Shown here piece by piece: positions 1 to 12,318 of a stretch of DNA of 64,000 nucleotides; positions within the stretch are counted from its first letter, which is position 1, and each line of letters opens with the position of its first letter. Location: assembly GCA_037903475.1 (NCBI GenBank), contig JBAJFG010000030.1:1-64000 (forward strand). The letters run 5' to 3'. The DNA comes from Ancylostoma caninum (Eukaryota > Nematoda > Chromadorea > Rhabditida > Ancylostomatidae). The notes under the pieces were generated by a model. It ran no database searches. It saw only the letters and a list, made by a program, of their open reading frames with translations, and was not told the DNA's origin. A program made the position numbers and the translations under genes.

Positions 1-648
1 GAGGCTCATTTCTATTCATGTGAGACGGGCAAAAGAACAAAAATATGAAACGTTCATAAATGCAAAATGAGCACCTCTTGAAATTTTCGGGCTGTGGAGT
101 GAATTCGTGTCCTTTTTCAACGTTGTTTAATTGGTGTGATTTTAACTTTGTTTGATTACAGGCATGTAATGTCTTATCTTATAGCTCTTCTCTCGTTCTA
201 TAGCAGTTTTACAGCTGGACTGCTTACCTTGTCTTTCATCCGTTTTCGTAGAGCGATATATGAATCTCCAGGAATAAATAAATAATTAAGTTCACAGGAA
301 CTTGAGAAAATATATGTGAGGTCAAAATGACAGGGAATCAGCCAACGCAGTTACAGATCCAATCAAAAGAGCGAACAGCAGCAATTCTTAGAGAAAACAC
401 CTTCGGAGCGGCAAACCTTTCTGCAGCCCTAAACAGACGACTAATGTAGAGCTATTCTGGGACAGTAAGGGGTAATTACCATGAACTGTGAGGCTGCTGC
501 TTAGGTTGCACCATAAGAACAGGTATTTGTCCGATAATTGTTCCTTTTTCAATTCTACAAATGAATGCCAGACCTCTTCCGTTTGTGAGCTCATTATGTA
601 ATGGAATAGAATGTGCCAGAACGTTGTGCACTAGCCTAGGATACTCTC
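1..648. other. No recognisable gene
   Basis: AT-rich sequence with only short stop-bounded reading frames on either strand. No domain, repeat or splice-consistent exon chain was recognised. Confidence 0.5.
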
Positions 649-650
649 TA

Positions 651-1547
651 CAGGGTGCCGCATAATTACTATTCCACTATGAAGAAATGGCACAGAAAAG
701 GTATGAGAGCACATTTAGGGACGACGTCCCCAGAAGATGTCAGATCTCTCATAGCGAAACAAAAGAAGTTGGAGTCACTCGAAGTCTTCTTCATTGGCGC
801 GGATCACATCCCTCAGACGCTGATATTTCATCCCTGTGGGATGTCCGTGATTCTTTGAGATTTCCCTCTGAGCTTTCTCGAGTGACATCATCAGAGATTG
901 AATGTTGGCCTATTTCCTCAGACAGGCCTTCTCCATATAACCAGAACTTAAGAACGTTCATTCAGGGGAGATGGCTGGCCGTCCAGAGATAAGAATGAGG
1001 ACACGCACATGGACAAGGCCCAATTATGAAAATTTTTTTCGTTTTGATGGGCAAGCGCTCAGTCCAGCCAAAGAATCCATGGCCGGTACCATAGTGGTTG
1101 GTAGGTCATGGTAGGAACTGATTATTCAGTATACCCTTGCCCATGATCTTGACGGTTTCAAAGCTCATTTCTACGAAAATAGGAAAAAATCGCCATATAA
1201 GCGAATATCGCGGCGATTTCCAGATTCCAGATGAGGGTTCAGCGTGACAATCATTCTGTTGCAGAATCCTCACAAGTTCCTTTATGTACCCTATAATTTT
1301 AAGGATTCTAGTCCTGCTCAGACGTTAGAAGCTCCTCGTCGATGAGGGTGGGAGACGCGTGCGTGCCACAGTGAAGTCATATTTTGAGAATCTGAGGGGT
1401 GTGCCAAAGGAAGAATCATGGAACGAAACCAATGCTTTTTGTTCGCTTAGATAGTAGGGATTAATCCCTGAAAGGTCGTTGGAGAATGCCCTATAACATT
1501 TCGGCCCGTTTTTTTTTATTGAGGGACAGTAATTATGCACCAACCTG
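651..1547. mobile_element. Mariner-like relic with TA target duplication
   Basis: An 897-bp element bounded by imperfect inverted ends that align without gaps over about 27 bp. The left end reads CAGGGTGCCGCATAATTACT and the right end, reverse-complemented, CAGGTTGGTGCATAATTACT. TA dinucleotides flank both sides (649-650 and 1548-1549), as expected for Tc1/mariner-type insertion. Inside are only broken reading frames, such as the 72-codon frame at 1325-1543 on the minus strand that runs inward from the right end. I cannot identify transposase motifs. It could be a non-autonomous derivative rather than a dead transposase gene. Confidence 0.6.
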
Positions 1548-1549
1548 TA

Positions 1550-4500
1550 TTCGCCGAAACTTGAAACATCCTAAGGTTATCAGACCATTTAATTTTTCTG
1601 GGATAGATATAGTAGCAAAACAGTGAAAAATAGGGCAAATTTCACCAACACAAGATTCCCAAGAATTCTACTGCGTAGATGACTTTCTAAACTCCTTGGC
1701 CATGCCAAAGACATGCGAGACATGCGTCAGATTTAATTTTTCTGCAACTAGAACAAATGATAAACTGGTGACTCCACCCATTCTTCTTAAGAATTGAAGG
1801 AACCATTCAAATAATGGTAAATATAATAACTTTCTACGTATTTGTGTGCACGCACTTGAGAACTTCAGTGATTCATCCAAGGAAATTGGATTTAACTGCC
1901 TGGCCGGAACCTTTTCGTGCCACAACATAAACCGAAATGTAAACGATGGCAATACAATGAAAGAGTATGTCTTGAGTACATGGCGTCAGCGTCAATGAAT
2001 GAAAATACGAATGCATTGAGGGGTTTATGTTATATGGCTACATTTCAGATCGTCATCTGATTCATAATTGTCGTTTGAAGCAGTTCTCTCACGCTCGGGC
2101 AAACTTCAATGTTCGAGAGTCCTGTGACAAATACATAACGCCTTTCATTTCCTCATTAGTAATATTTGTAGTTCTGTGAAAATCACTGAACGGGGAGAAG
2201 AATATTTGATCCCTGAAGAAAGTATTGGTTGATTTAGCCATCGGGTGCTGCTACAGTCAAATACAGTGGACAGACAACAAGCAGAAAACCAAAACGGTAC
2301 AAATATTACTCAAAACAAACAAAATAAAAGGCCAAGTTTTAGGCTCAACGACTCAACGGCTAAGCTATGTACACTTAGTACCTAGTATTTTTCTGGAAGC
2401 TTTTGGTATCCCTCCCTCTGTTGTGAGCTTTGTTCTCGGAAGAATGCATTGGTGACTTGTGAGAAGCATCGCGAAATAGTCAAGGCACAGTGGATTGGTT
2501 CAAAAAGTAGATCGAAGGGGAGGAGAATGATAAAAATTTAGTGAGCATCGGAATTTTTGTAGTGCTTCGACGAGGAATTGGAGTTTCTAGGACATTTGAA
2601 ATGCTGTGAGTAGAGAAAGACTTCTAAAAGGTTATCCACAAGCGGAAGATAATTCAAGAAAACATGCCCTGCACTTTCAGATAACCGGTTCATTCAGGCA
2701 TGAAAGCTCCGTATGCTAAAGCTTCAATTCTTACTAAATCAGTCCTAGAAGAATGTAGATGATGCGGCGCTATAACTTTGAAAGAAAATTCAATGGCGAC
2801 TAATGGTGAAAATTGAGTCGCTTCACATTCTCTTATTTCTGGGTCTTCTATGAATCTCCAAGTGAATCATTCTAGATGTAGCAAGTGCACTTACATATAC
2901 GGTACCCAAGTACATTTATGCGGAAAAAATTAACTGAGGAACGCAGATAGCGTACGTACTAACTCTACAGAGGGTAAATCACTAAGGGAACTTCAGAACT
3001 TGGTGAAGTAGCAATGAAATGAAGGGGTGGTAGGCACTTCTGGGTGCACAAATGATACAACCATCTTAGTGAACAAGAAATCAGATGAAAGGGACCCTCA
3101 TACCCATCAAGAAAAACGGTGAAATGAAGATATGCAGCTGAACCCCTTATATGGGTGTTTATTCCTAAATGAGACCTAAGAGCTGAGAATTCAGCTAAAA
3201 TTACCAGTGAAACTCATTTATATTGCTAATAAGTGTGGGAAGCGAATTGAATGATGGTAAAATAAAATGTGGTGTAACGGGAAACGAACGGAAGCCTCAA
3301 GACCAACGAATCACTACCTTTAGAGCTGGTGGAAATTGCTAGCTTTTCCATGAAGTTGTACAATTGAATCCGTTATGAAGCTCGAAATACCGTGCAAGAT
3401 CGTGGAAAAGAGAATTTTAAGCAGGCAGGGTAGTTAGGTGAGGTTTTCATATTTCCCGCCTTGAAAAATTACCCTATAACGGGAATAGAAAAGTAGAAAA
3501 GTAGTTCTAAACGAGTCATGAAAACGCAATGCTACGGCACATGCTTCATTCTAGAACTTTCTTATGTTCATGCTTGTTCAGCGGCAACTACATATTCTTG
3601 CTCCTTAATAGGGACACTTCTCAGGTGTAAATGAAGAAATGAATAATCAATGGGAATCTTACGTGGGCGTAAACCTATGTACTAGTAGTTATTATAAACG
3701 TCATACTAGTAGTTATTATAAACGCCAATCCTTAGATGGATCAGCTACTCGGATGCAGCTCAACGCTTCATCCCCCTGAAAAATCAAACGTTGGTTAGAG
3801 GACATCTGAGGTATAGAAAGTTTGGTGGTATGAAGACTGGATCGAGACTCCATGAGGACACTCATTTTAAATTCTACAAATAATATGTGAGAATATGATG
3901 ACGAATCAGTGTCCAGATTCTTCTAAAGAAAAATTTCATGGAGTTGTGAGATTGAGATGGAGCATTGACACTTTATAACTCTCGTTCTAAAGACTGATTC
4001 TATTCCTATAATGGCATTAATGAACAGATTCTACAGTCGTCCAGCCAAAGCTATCCAAGAGTAACAGCTTTTTCTCTTGAATAGTATACCTACCATTCAG
4101 AAGATTCAAGAAAAGTGACAGCCAATGACGTTAAAGGTCTTGCCAGAATACGCCTACATTCCCCACAATTACCACGATACTCGGCAATCACTGTGTTCGT
4201 CATGCGAATGATAACATGAAACAAGGATGTTCCAGGAACAGACTATGAGAAGCGACGCGATCAATATCTATAGATTCCATTGTCGCCATCGCCACTTCAT
4301 TGGGGACCAATCGCAGATTACTAACGTTAATTGGATAAATTTAACAGACATGGTCGTTTTTACAGTACTTACCAGTGCGCACTACTGTGGAAAATGAACT
4401 CGTAAAAATTTTAGTCTTCATTTCTTTCACCTCATTATGGGATACATCCGAATCGGTTATTCTTGTATACAAAGTAGGTCTGCTAATTGGGCAAATCACA

Positions 4501-5125
4501 TGGGATATCAAACACTGAATTATTTTTCACAGACAATAGAAAACGTTTTGTGGCGGTTTAAAGTGTGTAGTATCGATGCCACTGCCCATAACTAAGATAA
4601 TGTACTTTTAGGGTACTGTACTGTACTTCTAGTTTCACATTTTCATACCACTATAAACTTCAAAACTAAAAATCATAAATTTAAATGGATCAGGAAGATC
4701 TGTTGAGAATATTTCAGAAATTGAAAAAAGAAATTCAAAACGATTGCAAGATCGCGTAAGCCGCCAAGGCAGTAAAGAATTGTACCTAAAGGTCCATAGC
4801 ACCCAATATAGAAATCAATTTTTAGTAGGCTTCCTGAATCACGTAACACCTGCAATATGTCCTGATGACAGTTCTTGAATATTTTCCCCTCTCAATAATG
4901 GCAACGTTGCGCCATATTTTTCCTGGAAATACGAGGAAACGGCACTAAGTAGAGCCCCCATTTTCGCGGACTTGCGGGAAAATAGCAGGAGCAACCTGGC
5001 GTCAATTTCAAAGCGCAAAAACCGGAACCAAAGTTGCATAATAACGGCAAGTGTGCAGTATTGAAGAAGGTGGGAATGGCAGGGGTTAAATACTAAATAT
5101 GACCGGAACCATCTCAGAAGCACTA
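1550..5125. other. Intergenic, no supported gene
   Basis: AT-rich DNA with short frames only. A 24-bp tandem duplication lies at 3681-3724. No exon chain with sensible splice sites was found on either strand. Confidence 0.45.
3681..3724. repeat. 24-bp tandem duplication
   Basis: The 20-mer ACTAGTAGTTATTATAAACG occurs twice, starting at 3681 and 3705, separated by TCAT. This is a simple local duplication with no visible coding content. Confidence 0.9.
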
Positions 5126-5127
5126 GG

Positions 5128-5345
5128 GCTGCTGATCACAATGGTATATGTGATTCCGTGCAAAACTGCCAGGAACCCCGTTTTGAGCCTCAACTTTAAA
5201 AGCAGCGTCCCACCTCAAAATCGTTTTTGAGATTTCAACGTGAAAACAATCTCCAGGAGCTGATGATCACAATGATGGACGTGGTACGTGATTTCATGCA
5301 AGACTGCCGAAAAACTCCATTTCCGAGCCCTAATTTCCAAGGAGC
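5128..5345. repeat. Diverged direct repeat, ~131-bp period
   Basis: Blocks starting at 5128 and 5259 share the order GCTG..GATCACAATG, GTG(A/G)TTNC(A/G)TGCAA and CTGCC. They look like two units of a decayed array. The GCTGATCAC core also appears in other repeats of this window, for example near 51700. A run of 14 G lies downstream at 5482-5495. Confidence 0.55.
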
Positions 5346-6221
5346 CTTTGGGCGGAGCCGGGGGCAGAGCTAAGAAATTTTCATTGTGAAAAAAACACAT
5401 AGATAGATGAGGATAGACATCTAAAAGGGAGAGCAGGTGAGCCCCTTCTCCCTTGTTATTCAAAGGTGGAGTGGGTGGGGTGGGGGGGGGGGGGGTGAGT
5501 GGTTCACAAACAGACAACTGTGAAAAACAGACGCTCATGAAGAGATCCTCAGGGTAGTTGTTGAGTTATAATCAGTGGCCCGTGACGGCAACAAGTTGTC
5601 CCAGATGATATCTGAGTTCAGAGACATTCAGAGACGCACTCCGGAAGCAGACATATTATTATATATTCTGGACAGAGGACAGTCCATTTCAGCTCTCATA
5701 GTAATAGTTCAACCCCTAGGACGTCTGGTAACACCTGATGGTAATGAAAAATTAAAAAGCAAAGAGGATTTCTAGGAATGTCAGCTGAATCCCTGTGATT
5801 ATTACCAGTGACCTGGATTTATCCAGAAAATGATCACAGCACTTCCGCGGCGATAATGAAAGGAGCATTAGAAGTGCAAGTTGAATAAATTCAATTGAGT
5901 GCAAGCACCTTTGAATAAGGTATTGAAAGCAAGGGAATTAATGCCTATGTACTTCGAAAGCACTTAATAAGGTTTAGTGGTGACTAATGAAATGTAAACG
6001 AAGAGGGTTACTCAGGCTATCAGAGATTATAACGCAGGATTCAAGGGTTAAGTTTTTTTCCTTTTCGTGGTGTAAAGAGCCCACGAGACCCATAGATTAC
6101 TACAAACATGATTTCCTGGCTAATTAAGAATGGTTATGTTTACCGTCTACCTCTGCACATTTGTAATTCCTGACGCTATGCGACTTGCAGTGATGTCAAA
6201 AAAAAGGAAAAAAAGGAGTCA
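5346..6221. other. Intergenic, homopolymer G run
   Basis: No gene supported. A 14-base G run at 5482-5495 sits in a G/T-rich patch. Such runs are prone to sequencing-length error. Confidence 0.5.
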
Positions 6222-6267
6222 AAAATAGGGGGGGGGGATCGTAGCCCTACGATCCCCCCCCTATTTT
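6222..6267. repeat. Short palindrome with G-run/C-run arms
   Basis: The left arm (6222-6244) is AAAATA, a G run, then ATCGTAG. The right arm (6247-6267) is CTACGAT, a C run, then CTATTTT. The loop is only two bases, so the arms form a nearly perfect hairpin differing mainly in G/C run length. It sits at the edge of the dispersed repeat that follows, so it may be a junction of head-to-head repeat copies or an assembly artefact. Confidence 0.85.
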
Positions 6268-6530
6268 ACCCCAGGGACTGGATGCATGATTTTGAGAGTG
6301 GGTAACCTCCCACCCATGGGAGTAACTACCAATGGTTTGAAGTACAGGGATGTCTCGAATAAGCCGAATAAATTGACGTATGCTGGAAGACACACCGATG
6401 GATGCCAGGAAAAACATAAATTTGGATACGTTGGCATGTCTACCATGGGTTATCTCGCTGACACATCCGGGCCAATCCGGGCTCTGAGTTACAAAAGGAT
6501 GCGTTACGATAGTAAAATATAAATACATAG
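6268..6530 (+). repeat. Dispersed repeat copy
   Basis: Shares an ordered set of words (GGATGCAT, GGGTAA, CCATGGG, and an ATAAATTNG..GTNNGCATGTCTAC segment) with the reverse strand of 19.69-19.88 kb and, more weakly, with 17.8-17.95 kb. The open frame here (6286-6522) is therefore more likely repeat-derived than a gene. I cannot name the family. Confidence 0.5.
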
Positions 6531-8202
6531 GTGGCAGGTTTGTAGCCCATCATTGAGATAAATAGCCGCAACTTCAATGGGGCTAACTCATATAGAGTTG
6601 GATTGCGGGCTGGGATTTCTAAAAAAAACAGTCATGCAAACCTGTGAAGGTCAACTTCATCTGTTATCACATAGACTACCTAGCACTAAGAGAGGCAGGA
6701 CGTCGAAGTTGGTTAGCTAGCCTGGTACTATCTGGACATGTGTTCGTAAATCGTAGGCCCGGATTTTTTCTCCAGTTTCAGGCTTTTTTTGAGGAGTTCT
6801 CTACCCCACCTTGCACATGGAACACAGAGACATTTAACGGTCTTGGCATTGAAGTCGTCAGCCTGCAGCTTAATTCTTGCGATTAGGGCTATCTATTCTA
6901 GGTAATACCGGTCAATTTTACGCAAGAATTATCGCTCTGAAGTAAAGAAAGTAAAAATAAGCCATGGTAGAGATGCCAACGTATCCAAATACTAATGAAG
7001 TAAAGTCCACTGACCGTGACCACATGAAAGCCATCTAGTACCATTTTTCATAAACGTTTGCGGGAACATCACCTTTTTTCATAAACGTTCCCGAGAACAT
7101 CACCTACCAGCTCTTTCGAGATGGAAAAGTTCTCCAGGTAAGTGTACCAGTGAGGTAAGGTAAGTCCAGGTGAGTAAGTGTACTTTGTCTTAGTGACTGG
7201 TCCCAGTCAGCGATGGCAAGTATGTAGCAGTAAAGCAGCAAAAGGACGCACAGAACTCACATTTTACTTAAGAAGCTCGTTTATCTTCGACAAGCATGGG
7301 GATGTAAGTTTTAATGGCTTACCCACATAAGATTACCAGCTGCCTAGCGCACTGATGAGCCACTTTGCCAAGAAAAAAAAACGGATTGAGTTTCCAAAGC
7401 TAAACAATTTCTCTCCATCACCATTCGTAATTCTGAGTGTAGGGGAAAAAATCGTTTGGCCGAAGTTGAATTGTTTCTCAATCAGTAGCAAATTCGTCTA
7501 ATAAGCAGACCATAATGGACCATATTAAATGAATTCGCAATTAGCCAAATAACTTGTAATAAGCCGAAATGAAATGAAATCAATATACCCTAATAGGCTA
7601 TAAAAAATGCCCTTGGTAAAAGGAGTTCGATATGCTCCAATGGGGAGAAATTAGCGAAGGAGTATTTAAATTATTAGCTGGTTACAACTATTAATTAATT
7701 GTTAGCCAGTAATTACTGTCGCTTCTTCTCCTCTTCACATCTACGTACTACGAACATTTATATTAAGAGATGATTTGATTTACGTACCCCTTAGTGTCTT
7801 TATATATGTGCCTAGGACAACGTATTTGTAAGCATGATTCTTCTCATTTGTTTTCCAGCTACAAGAATGAAATTATTGCAAAAAATGTTACCAAATTGCT
7901 CTTGAGAAACCTCAGAACCTCGCTGGTAAAATTTTTCCACTCATCTTAGGAAATAAATCTTCTGTTTTGAACAAACGAAACGCCTGCTGCTTATAAATTC
8001 TATGCTAATCTAAGCGCTTCTCGGGCATTTTCGAACACTAAAGCGCAATCCTGGGAATTAACCGACTAGAAATTGAATTACAGGATATGTATTATATAAT
8101 GACTGTTGAATGTCATGAAAATTACCCTGCACTGTGATCCCACTGACATCAAATTCACCACTGGATCCATGATTTGAGGTTAATGTGACATTTATGGTAA
8201 AC
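6531..8202. other. Intergenic, no supported gene
   Basis: AT-rich. A 32-bp unit is duplicated at 7045-7108. No exon chain was recognised. The frame at 6644-6886 has no family features I recognise. Confidence 0.45.
7045..7108. repeat. 32-bp tandem duplication
   Basis: Two copies of a unit beginning TTTTCATAAACGTT and ending GAACATCACCT, starting at 7045 and 7077 and differing by a few bases. Confidence 0.85.
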
Positions 8203-9085
8203 TAGCTGCCGTGCCCGGCTTCGCTCGGGTGTTTTATTACCTTGGCTACATCATACTGCTGACGCCAATTACTATCATCGACAAATTCATTAAAATCTCC
8301 ATAATTTTGGTGATCAGCATGTTAGCGAAGCCCAGGTGACGTTTCCCATCGACTTGCGGGCGAAAAGTTAGCAAAGTTATTTTGGTGACATTGAATCGAC
8401 ATATTCGCACAAAGTGTTTGTCATATTCATACTCAGCATATCGAGGAACCCCAGGAGAGATGTTCTCACCGCTCCATAGGGCGGAAGAGCCAAAAATCAA
8501 TAAAATCGAAAAATCGATATTTCATGCAAAATGTTTGTCATATTCGTATTCAGCGTACTGAGAAACCCTAGAAGACATGTCTTTGTCCGTCCCCGAGCGA
8601 AAATGGGGAAAAATCGATAAAATCAATAAATCAATATTTTGTGCAAAATGGTTTTCATTCTTATTCAGCGTATTGAGGAACCCCATTAGACATGTCTTTA
8701 CCACCCCATGATTAAGAATAGCCAAAAATCAATAAAATCAATAAATCGATAAATTGGCGCAAAATGGTTGTCATATTCGTGTTCAGCGCATTGAGGTACC
8801 CCAGTAGGCATGTTCTCGCTAGTCCCTGGTCAAGAAGAGCGAAAAATCAATAAAATCGATATAATCGATAAACCAATCGATAATCCTAGGTGCAAAGTAG
8901 CCTATAACCTCCGCCGGCCAGTGGAGAGTCTACCTGCAAAATTTGGTCCCGATCGGTTCATCCTCCGCGATTTCTATTCGGAACACACAAACACACACAC
9001 AAACACACACACACAACACACAAACACACACACAAACACACACACACAAACACACAAACAAACTTTCACTTTTATATATACAGAA
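8203..9085 (+). repeat. Interspersed repeat with internal ~118-bp array
   Basis: Begins with ACTAGCTGCCGTGCCCGGCT followed by TCGCTCGGG, a GC palindrome typical of abundant eukaryotic interspersed repeats. Inside are about five diverged units of roughly 117-118 bp; the phrase beginning GTTTGTCATATTC recurs near 8415, 8533, 8650 and 8767. Each unit ends in an AATCAATAAAATCNAT motif. The element closes with a (CA)-rich tract and a TTTTATATATA tail. The frames 8246-8500, 8522-8725 (minus) and 8810-9094 (plus) are by-products of the array. A related fragment lies at 47030-47080. Confidence 0.65.
8983..9062 (+). repeat. (CA)n-rich microsatellite
   Basis: About 80 bp of ACACAC interrupted by AAA and AACA, forming the 3' part of the interspersed repeat that begins at 8203. 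Confidence 0.9.
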
Positions 9086-9820
9086 GATCAGTAATACATC
9101 AAACATCTGGTGAACTATTTAAACGGTAATTTTTGCTCGCCAAAATAAGGGGTAGTTAGACAAAGACATAACCATGAACAATGGACTGTTAAACATGTAT
9201 GAAAAGTGGAAAGACTTTCACCGTAATATTATGGTAATACTGTGGGTTAAGTCGAATGGCTACAGGAAGGAGCGAGACAGCATTGTTTTTACTATTCTGA
9301 AGCCTTGGATACAGAAAAATGAATTTTGAGAAACTGGTAAACAAATAAAAATGAGCAATGGATAGGGTGTAAGGAGTTTCCGTTTATCTGCAGGTGATAC
9401 ATGTTTTATCTCTTTATCGTATTCCAGGTTTACTTTTTCTAAAGGATAGAAGGCACCAAAAATAACCTGTAGTTTCAAGGCATGTGAAATGTGTACTTGC
9501 TTCGTCCATTCGCATTCACAATTTTGTTATACATTTACTTCACTTTCATTGCATGCTCTCAGCAAATAAATAAACTTGTATATTAATCAGTCATAATAAG
9601 ACAGCCAAGATGCAGATGGACAACCCATTAGGATGAACCTCTCCGATTCCCGCAATGCTCATCCTCCCTCCAAATCGTTATCTAGCAATCCAAATAACAG
9701 CTATCTGCAACATGTAGCTAGAGAAAACGGTGGGATATGATACACAAGCAAAGACAGCGATAATTACGGAACCTGAGCATTGTGGAAAGCAGTCAGGTCT
9801 ATCCTCATGCATTGTACATA
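9086..9820. other. Intergenic, no supported gene
   Basis: AT-rich, short frames only; nothing recognised. Confidence 0.5.
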
Positions 9821-9976
9821 TTGGCTTGATGCATAATTAATGCGGCTTTCTTCGGCGACATCTTTTCTCATCGAGAATTAATCCTTTTTCGCGAAAATAT
9901 TTCTCTTTTTGGAAAGCATCAATTTTTAACGAGAACAACAGTTGCGAAAAATGCCGCATTGATTATGCACCAACCT
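9821..9976. mobile_element. Short MITE (~155 bp)
   Basis: Inverted ends share a TTGNTGCATAATNAATGCGGC core. The left end carries GATGCATAATTAATGCGGC. The right end, reverse-complemented, carries GGTGCATAATCAATGCGGC. Second homologous blocks lie further inside (TTTTTCGC and GAGAA words). The outer GNTGCATAATNA motif matches the ends of the 651-1547 element, suggesting related transposition machinery. The exact edge is uncertain by a few bases. Confidence 0.7.
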
Positions 9977-11846
9977 AATATTACTGTATGTCCACGGTAA
10001 CTTTTGACGGCTTAATCGGACAGCTAATCCGCCTTTGCTCAGCTTTTCTCATATCTCATGTTGGACAAGCGAGCTTCTATTCTTTCCCACGTGAGTGGTC
10101 ACTACAATTTATGTGATTTCCTCAAAGCAAGATTAAAGAGCACGCAATCTCTGCTCCTCACGGGAAATCGCAGACTTTCTAGGATTTGGGGGTCACCAGG
10201 AGAAGAAATACTTTACAAAATTTTATGTAGTGAAATGCAGGCTTATCAGTTACGCTCTTCAAACACATTGTGCTAGCAGAAGAAGTAGTAGAAATAGGAT
10301 GACACAGCTTAACTGGATGTGTTATATTATATAATATTTCAACCAGTAAGAGCTGAAAAGTAAAAACAAAAATCGAACTTAAACGAGACCGTTTTTATTC
10401 TTTACCTTGGAAGGCCTGAGAGCAAACAAAGGAAGTGAAATCCCCCCTCGGAACTTTTCAGCAAGGAGTGTTAGCTTTTTAAAAATAAAAATGGGGTCAC
10501 CTAATTGTCACCCAGAAAGATCGCTGTCGCGTTTAGTTCCTGAGGCATCATAATGGAAAAGAATAGTGGTGTCGATGAAAAAAGGTTATCACCATACGCC
10601 GTATAAATTTTTGTGAAATGAGGATGTAACTGAATATTGTTTCAACTATAAGAACTGTAGATTTTTCAGAAATTCTGAATCATGAGAACGTACGTATGTA
10701 GTCGAACACTAATCGTCATCACTAGCTGAGGAAAAGAAAAACTATATATTACTCAGATAGGCAAACTCTCACTGTTGTTATGCTATTCCAGGAAAGGGTT
10801 CTACTTCAAACTATAGCCCTTCTCAAAAAGACAGACGGATTCCGTGGCTACAGAATCGCGCCGGGACCTTGACGATGGGCGCGGAGAGAGCATGCTCCAA
10901 GTGAGAGGGTCCATTAGGTCCCGCCACGATCTCGTTGCCGCAACGCTATGAAACCGCATGCGCAATCCATCTATCTTTTCGACAAGGACTGTAAACACTA
11001 GCTATATTGCAAAAAAAAAAACATGCAGTCATGTTTAATTTTATACACATGCCTGTCATCTTCTGCGCTTGCACATGCAAACTTCCTGATGCATCGCGTT
11101 TACGGACAACAGTAAACAAACAAACAGATATTGTGCTTCTGATACGAAACCTTGAAAAACCAACTAGATTTCAAGTAGCTTTCATGATATACTCTACTGC
11201 CAAGTCAAGCAGATCTTTACGTTGAAAGGTTTGTTTTTGGCCCAACTTTTCGACTGAATCATCGCCCTGAAAAGCATAACAGTGCCTCGCCGTTCATTAC
11301 TTGTGATAAGAATCTTCGAAAGTAAGCTATTTCTACTAGCATTCCACCGTTATTTCACTTCTTAAGAAATAAAATTAAAAATCTGGACAGTTTAAAAGAC
11401 CCCCATGACCATCTATACATATATCGTTCTATCTCAGGTTTTCCTATTTTCCACAAACTATGGATAAATCCCCCGTCGGTCTAGACTCTTCCAGAAGAAT
11501 CCACTTTAACGAAACGCTTACGCAACAAGGCTAGCACACTCCATACTTTAAGAGCACTCTTTAGTGGCTAGCACTAACGCCACTAAGCCCATATGCGAAG
11601 CTCTCAAGCGATGCCGGGAATATGGAACAGGTCCACAACTTCATCAAGTACTTCTTAGCGTATTAGTTAGAGAAAAAGTTGTCTTAGCTAAGCGGTGCGG
11701 GAATGGAGCTCCTTATGAGGTGAAACTACTAACGATTTCATATGAAATACTTACTGGACGAGTTCCAAATTTCTAATTGGAAGGGGTAGGCACCGCTACA
11801 AGTTGGCTCACATCCAGCATGGGAAAGAATGTCATTCCGCGTCGAG
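9977..11846. other. Intergenic, GC-rich patch and one weak exon candidate
   Basis: Mostly AT-rich. A GC-rich block at about 10840-10975 has a 65-codon minus-strand frame rich in Arg and Ser that looks repeat-derived. A 70-codon plus-strand frame is listed separately at 11564-11776. Confidence 0.4.
11564..11776 (+). CDS. Hypothetical exon or decayed gene fragment
   Basis: A 70-codon open frame with no in-frame ATG at its start; it opens at GTG just after a TTTAG that could be a splice acceptor. The composition is protein-like (Lys, Arg and Cys spaced among Val and Leu), unlike the low-complexity frames around it, and it ends in a clean TAA. No partner exon, domain or promoter was found, and it lies just upstream of a hairpin MITE. 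It may be a pseudogene remnant. Confidence 0.22.
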   Translation: MASTNATKPICEALKRCREYGTGPQLHQVLLSVLVREKVVLAKRCGNGAPYEVKLLTISYEILTGRVPNF

Positions 11847-11850
11847 TTAA

Positions 11851-12314
11851 AGGCAGCAGGAGCTGAAATCCTCGACTCCGAGCTGAGCTGTGGGTGATGA
11901 AGTACAGACTCAGCACATCATAAATGTGAAACGAACACAGACAATGATGGCTTACCTGCAGAGAAAATGGAACATTCGTCGCGAACACGCCTGGCCGTGT
12001 TCGCGCGCGGACGAGTTTTCCCCGGCGCAAAAAGGCGTTGCGGTGCGTGGTTTGGCGCAAAGGGAAAACGAAATGCATTCAATTCACAGGGTTTCATGGC
12101 GGGACTCGGCCAAAACCACGCGCCGCAATGGCTTTCGCGCCAGGGAAAACTCGTCCGCGCACGAACACGGCCAGGTGTGTTCGCGACGAATGTTCCATTT
12201 TCTCTGCAGGTAAGCCATCATTGTCTGTGTTCGTTTCACATTTATGATGTGCTGAGTCTGTACTTCATCACCCACAGCTCATCTCGGAGTCGAGGATTTC
12301 AGCTCCTGCTGCCT
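11851..12314. mobile_element. TTAA-flanked hairpin MITE
   Basis: A 464-bp near-perfect palindrome. Arms of more than 170 bp begin AGGCAGCAGGAGCTGAAATC on both strands. TTAA occurs exactly outside each end (11847-11850 and 12315-12318), the target duplication typical of piggyBac-type insertion. The centre is GC-rich and retains the inverted order. Because of the palindrome, the same peptides appear on both strands (minus 11773-12078, plus 11967-12368), so these frames are not genes. Related TTAA-AGGCAG ends occur at 41145-41898 and 62627-63044. Confidence 0.9.
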
Positions 12315-12318
12315 TTAA

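Noticed and set aside
10801..10998. Arg/Ser-rich 65-codon minus-strand protein
   Set aside because: No supporting exon or domain; GC-rich patch looks repeat-derived.
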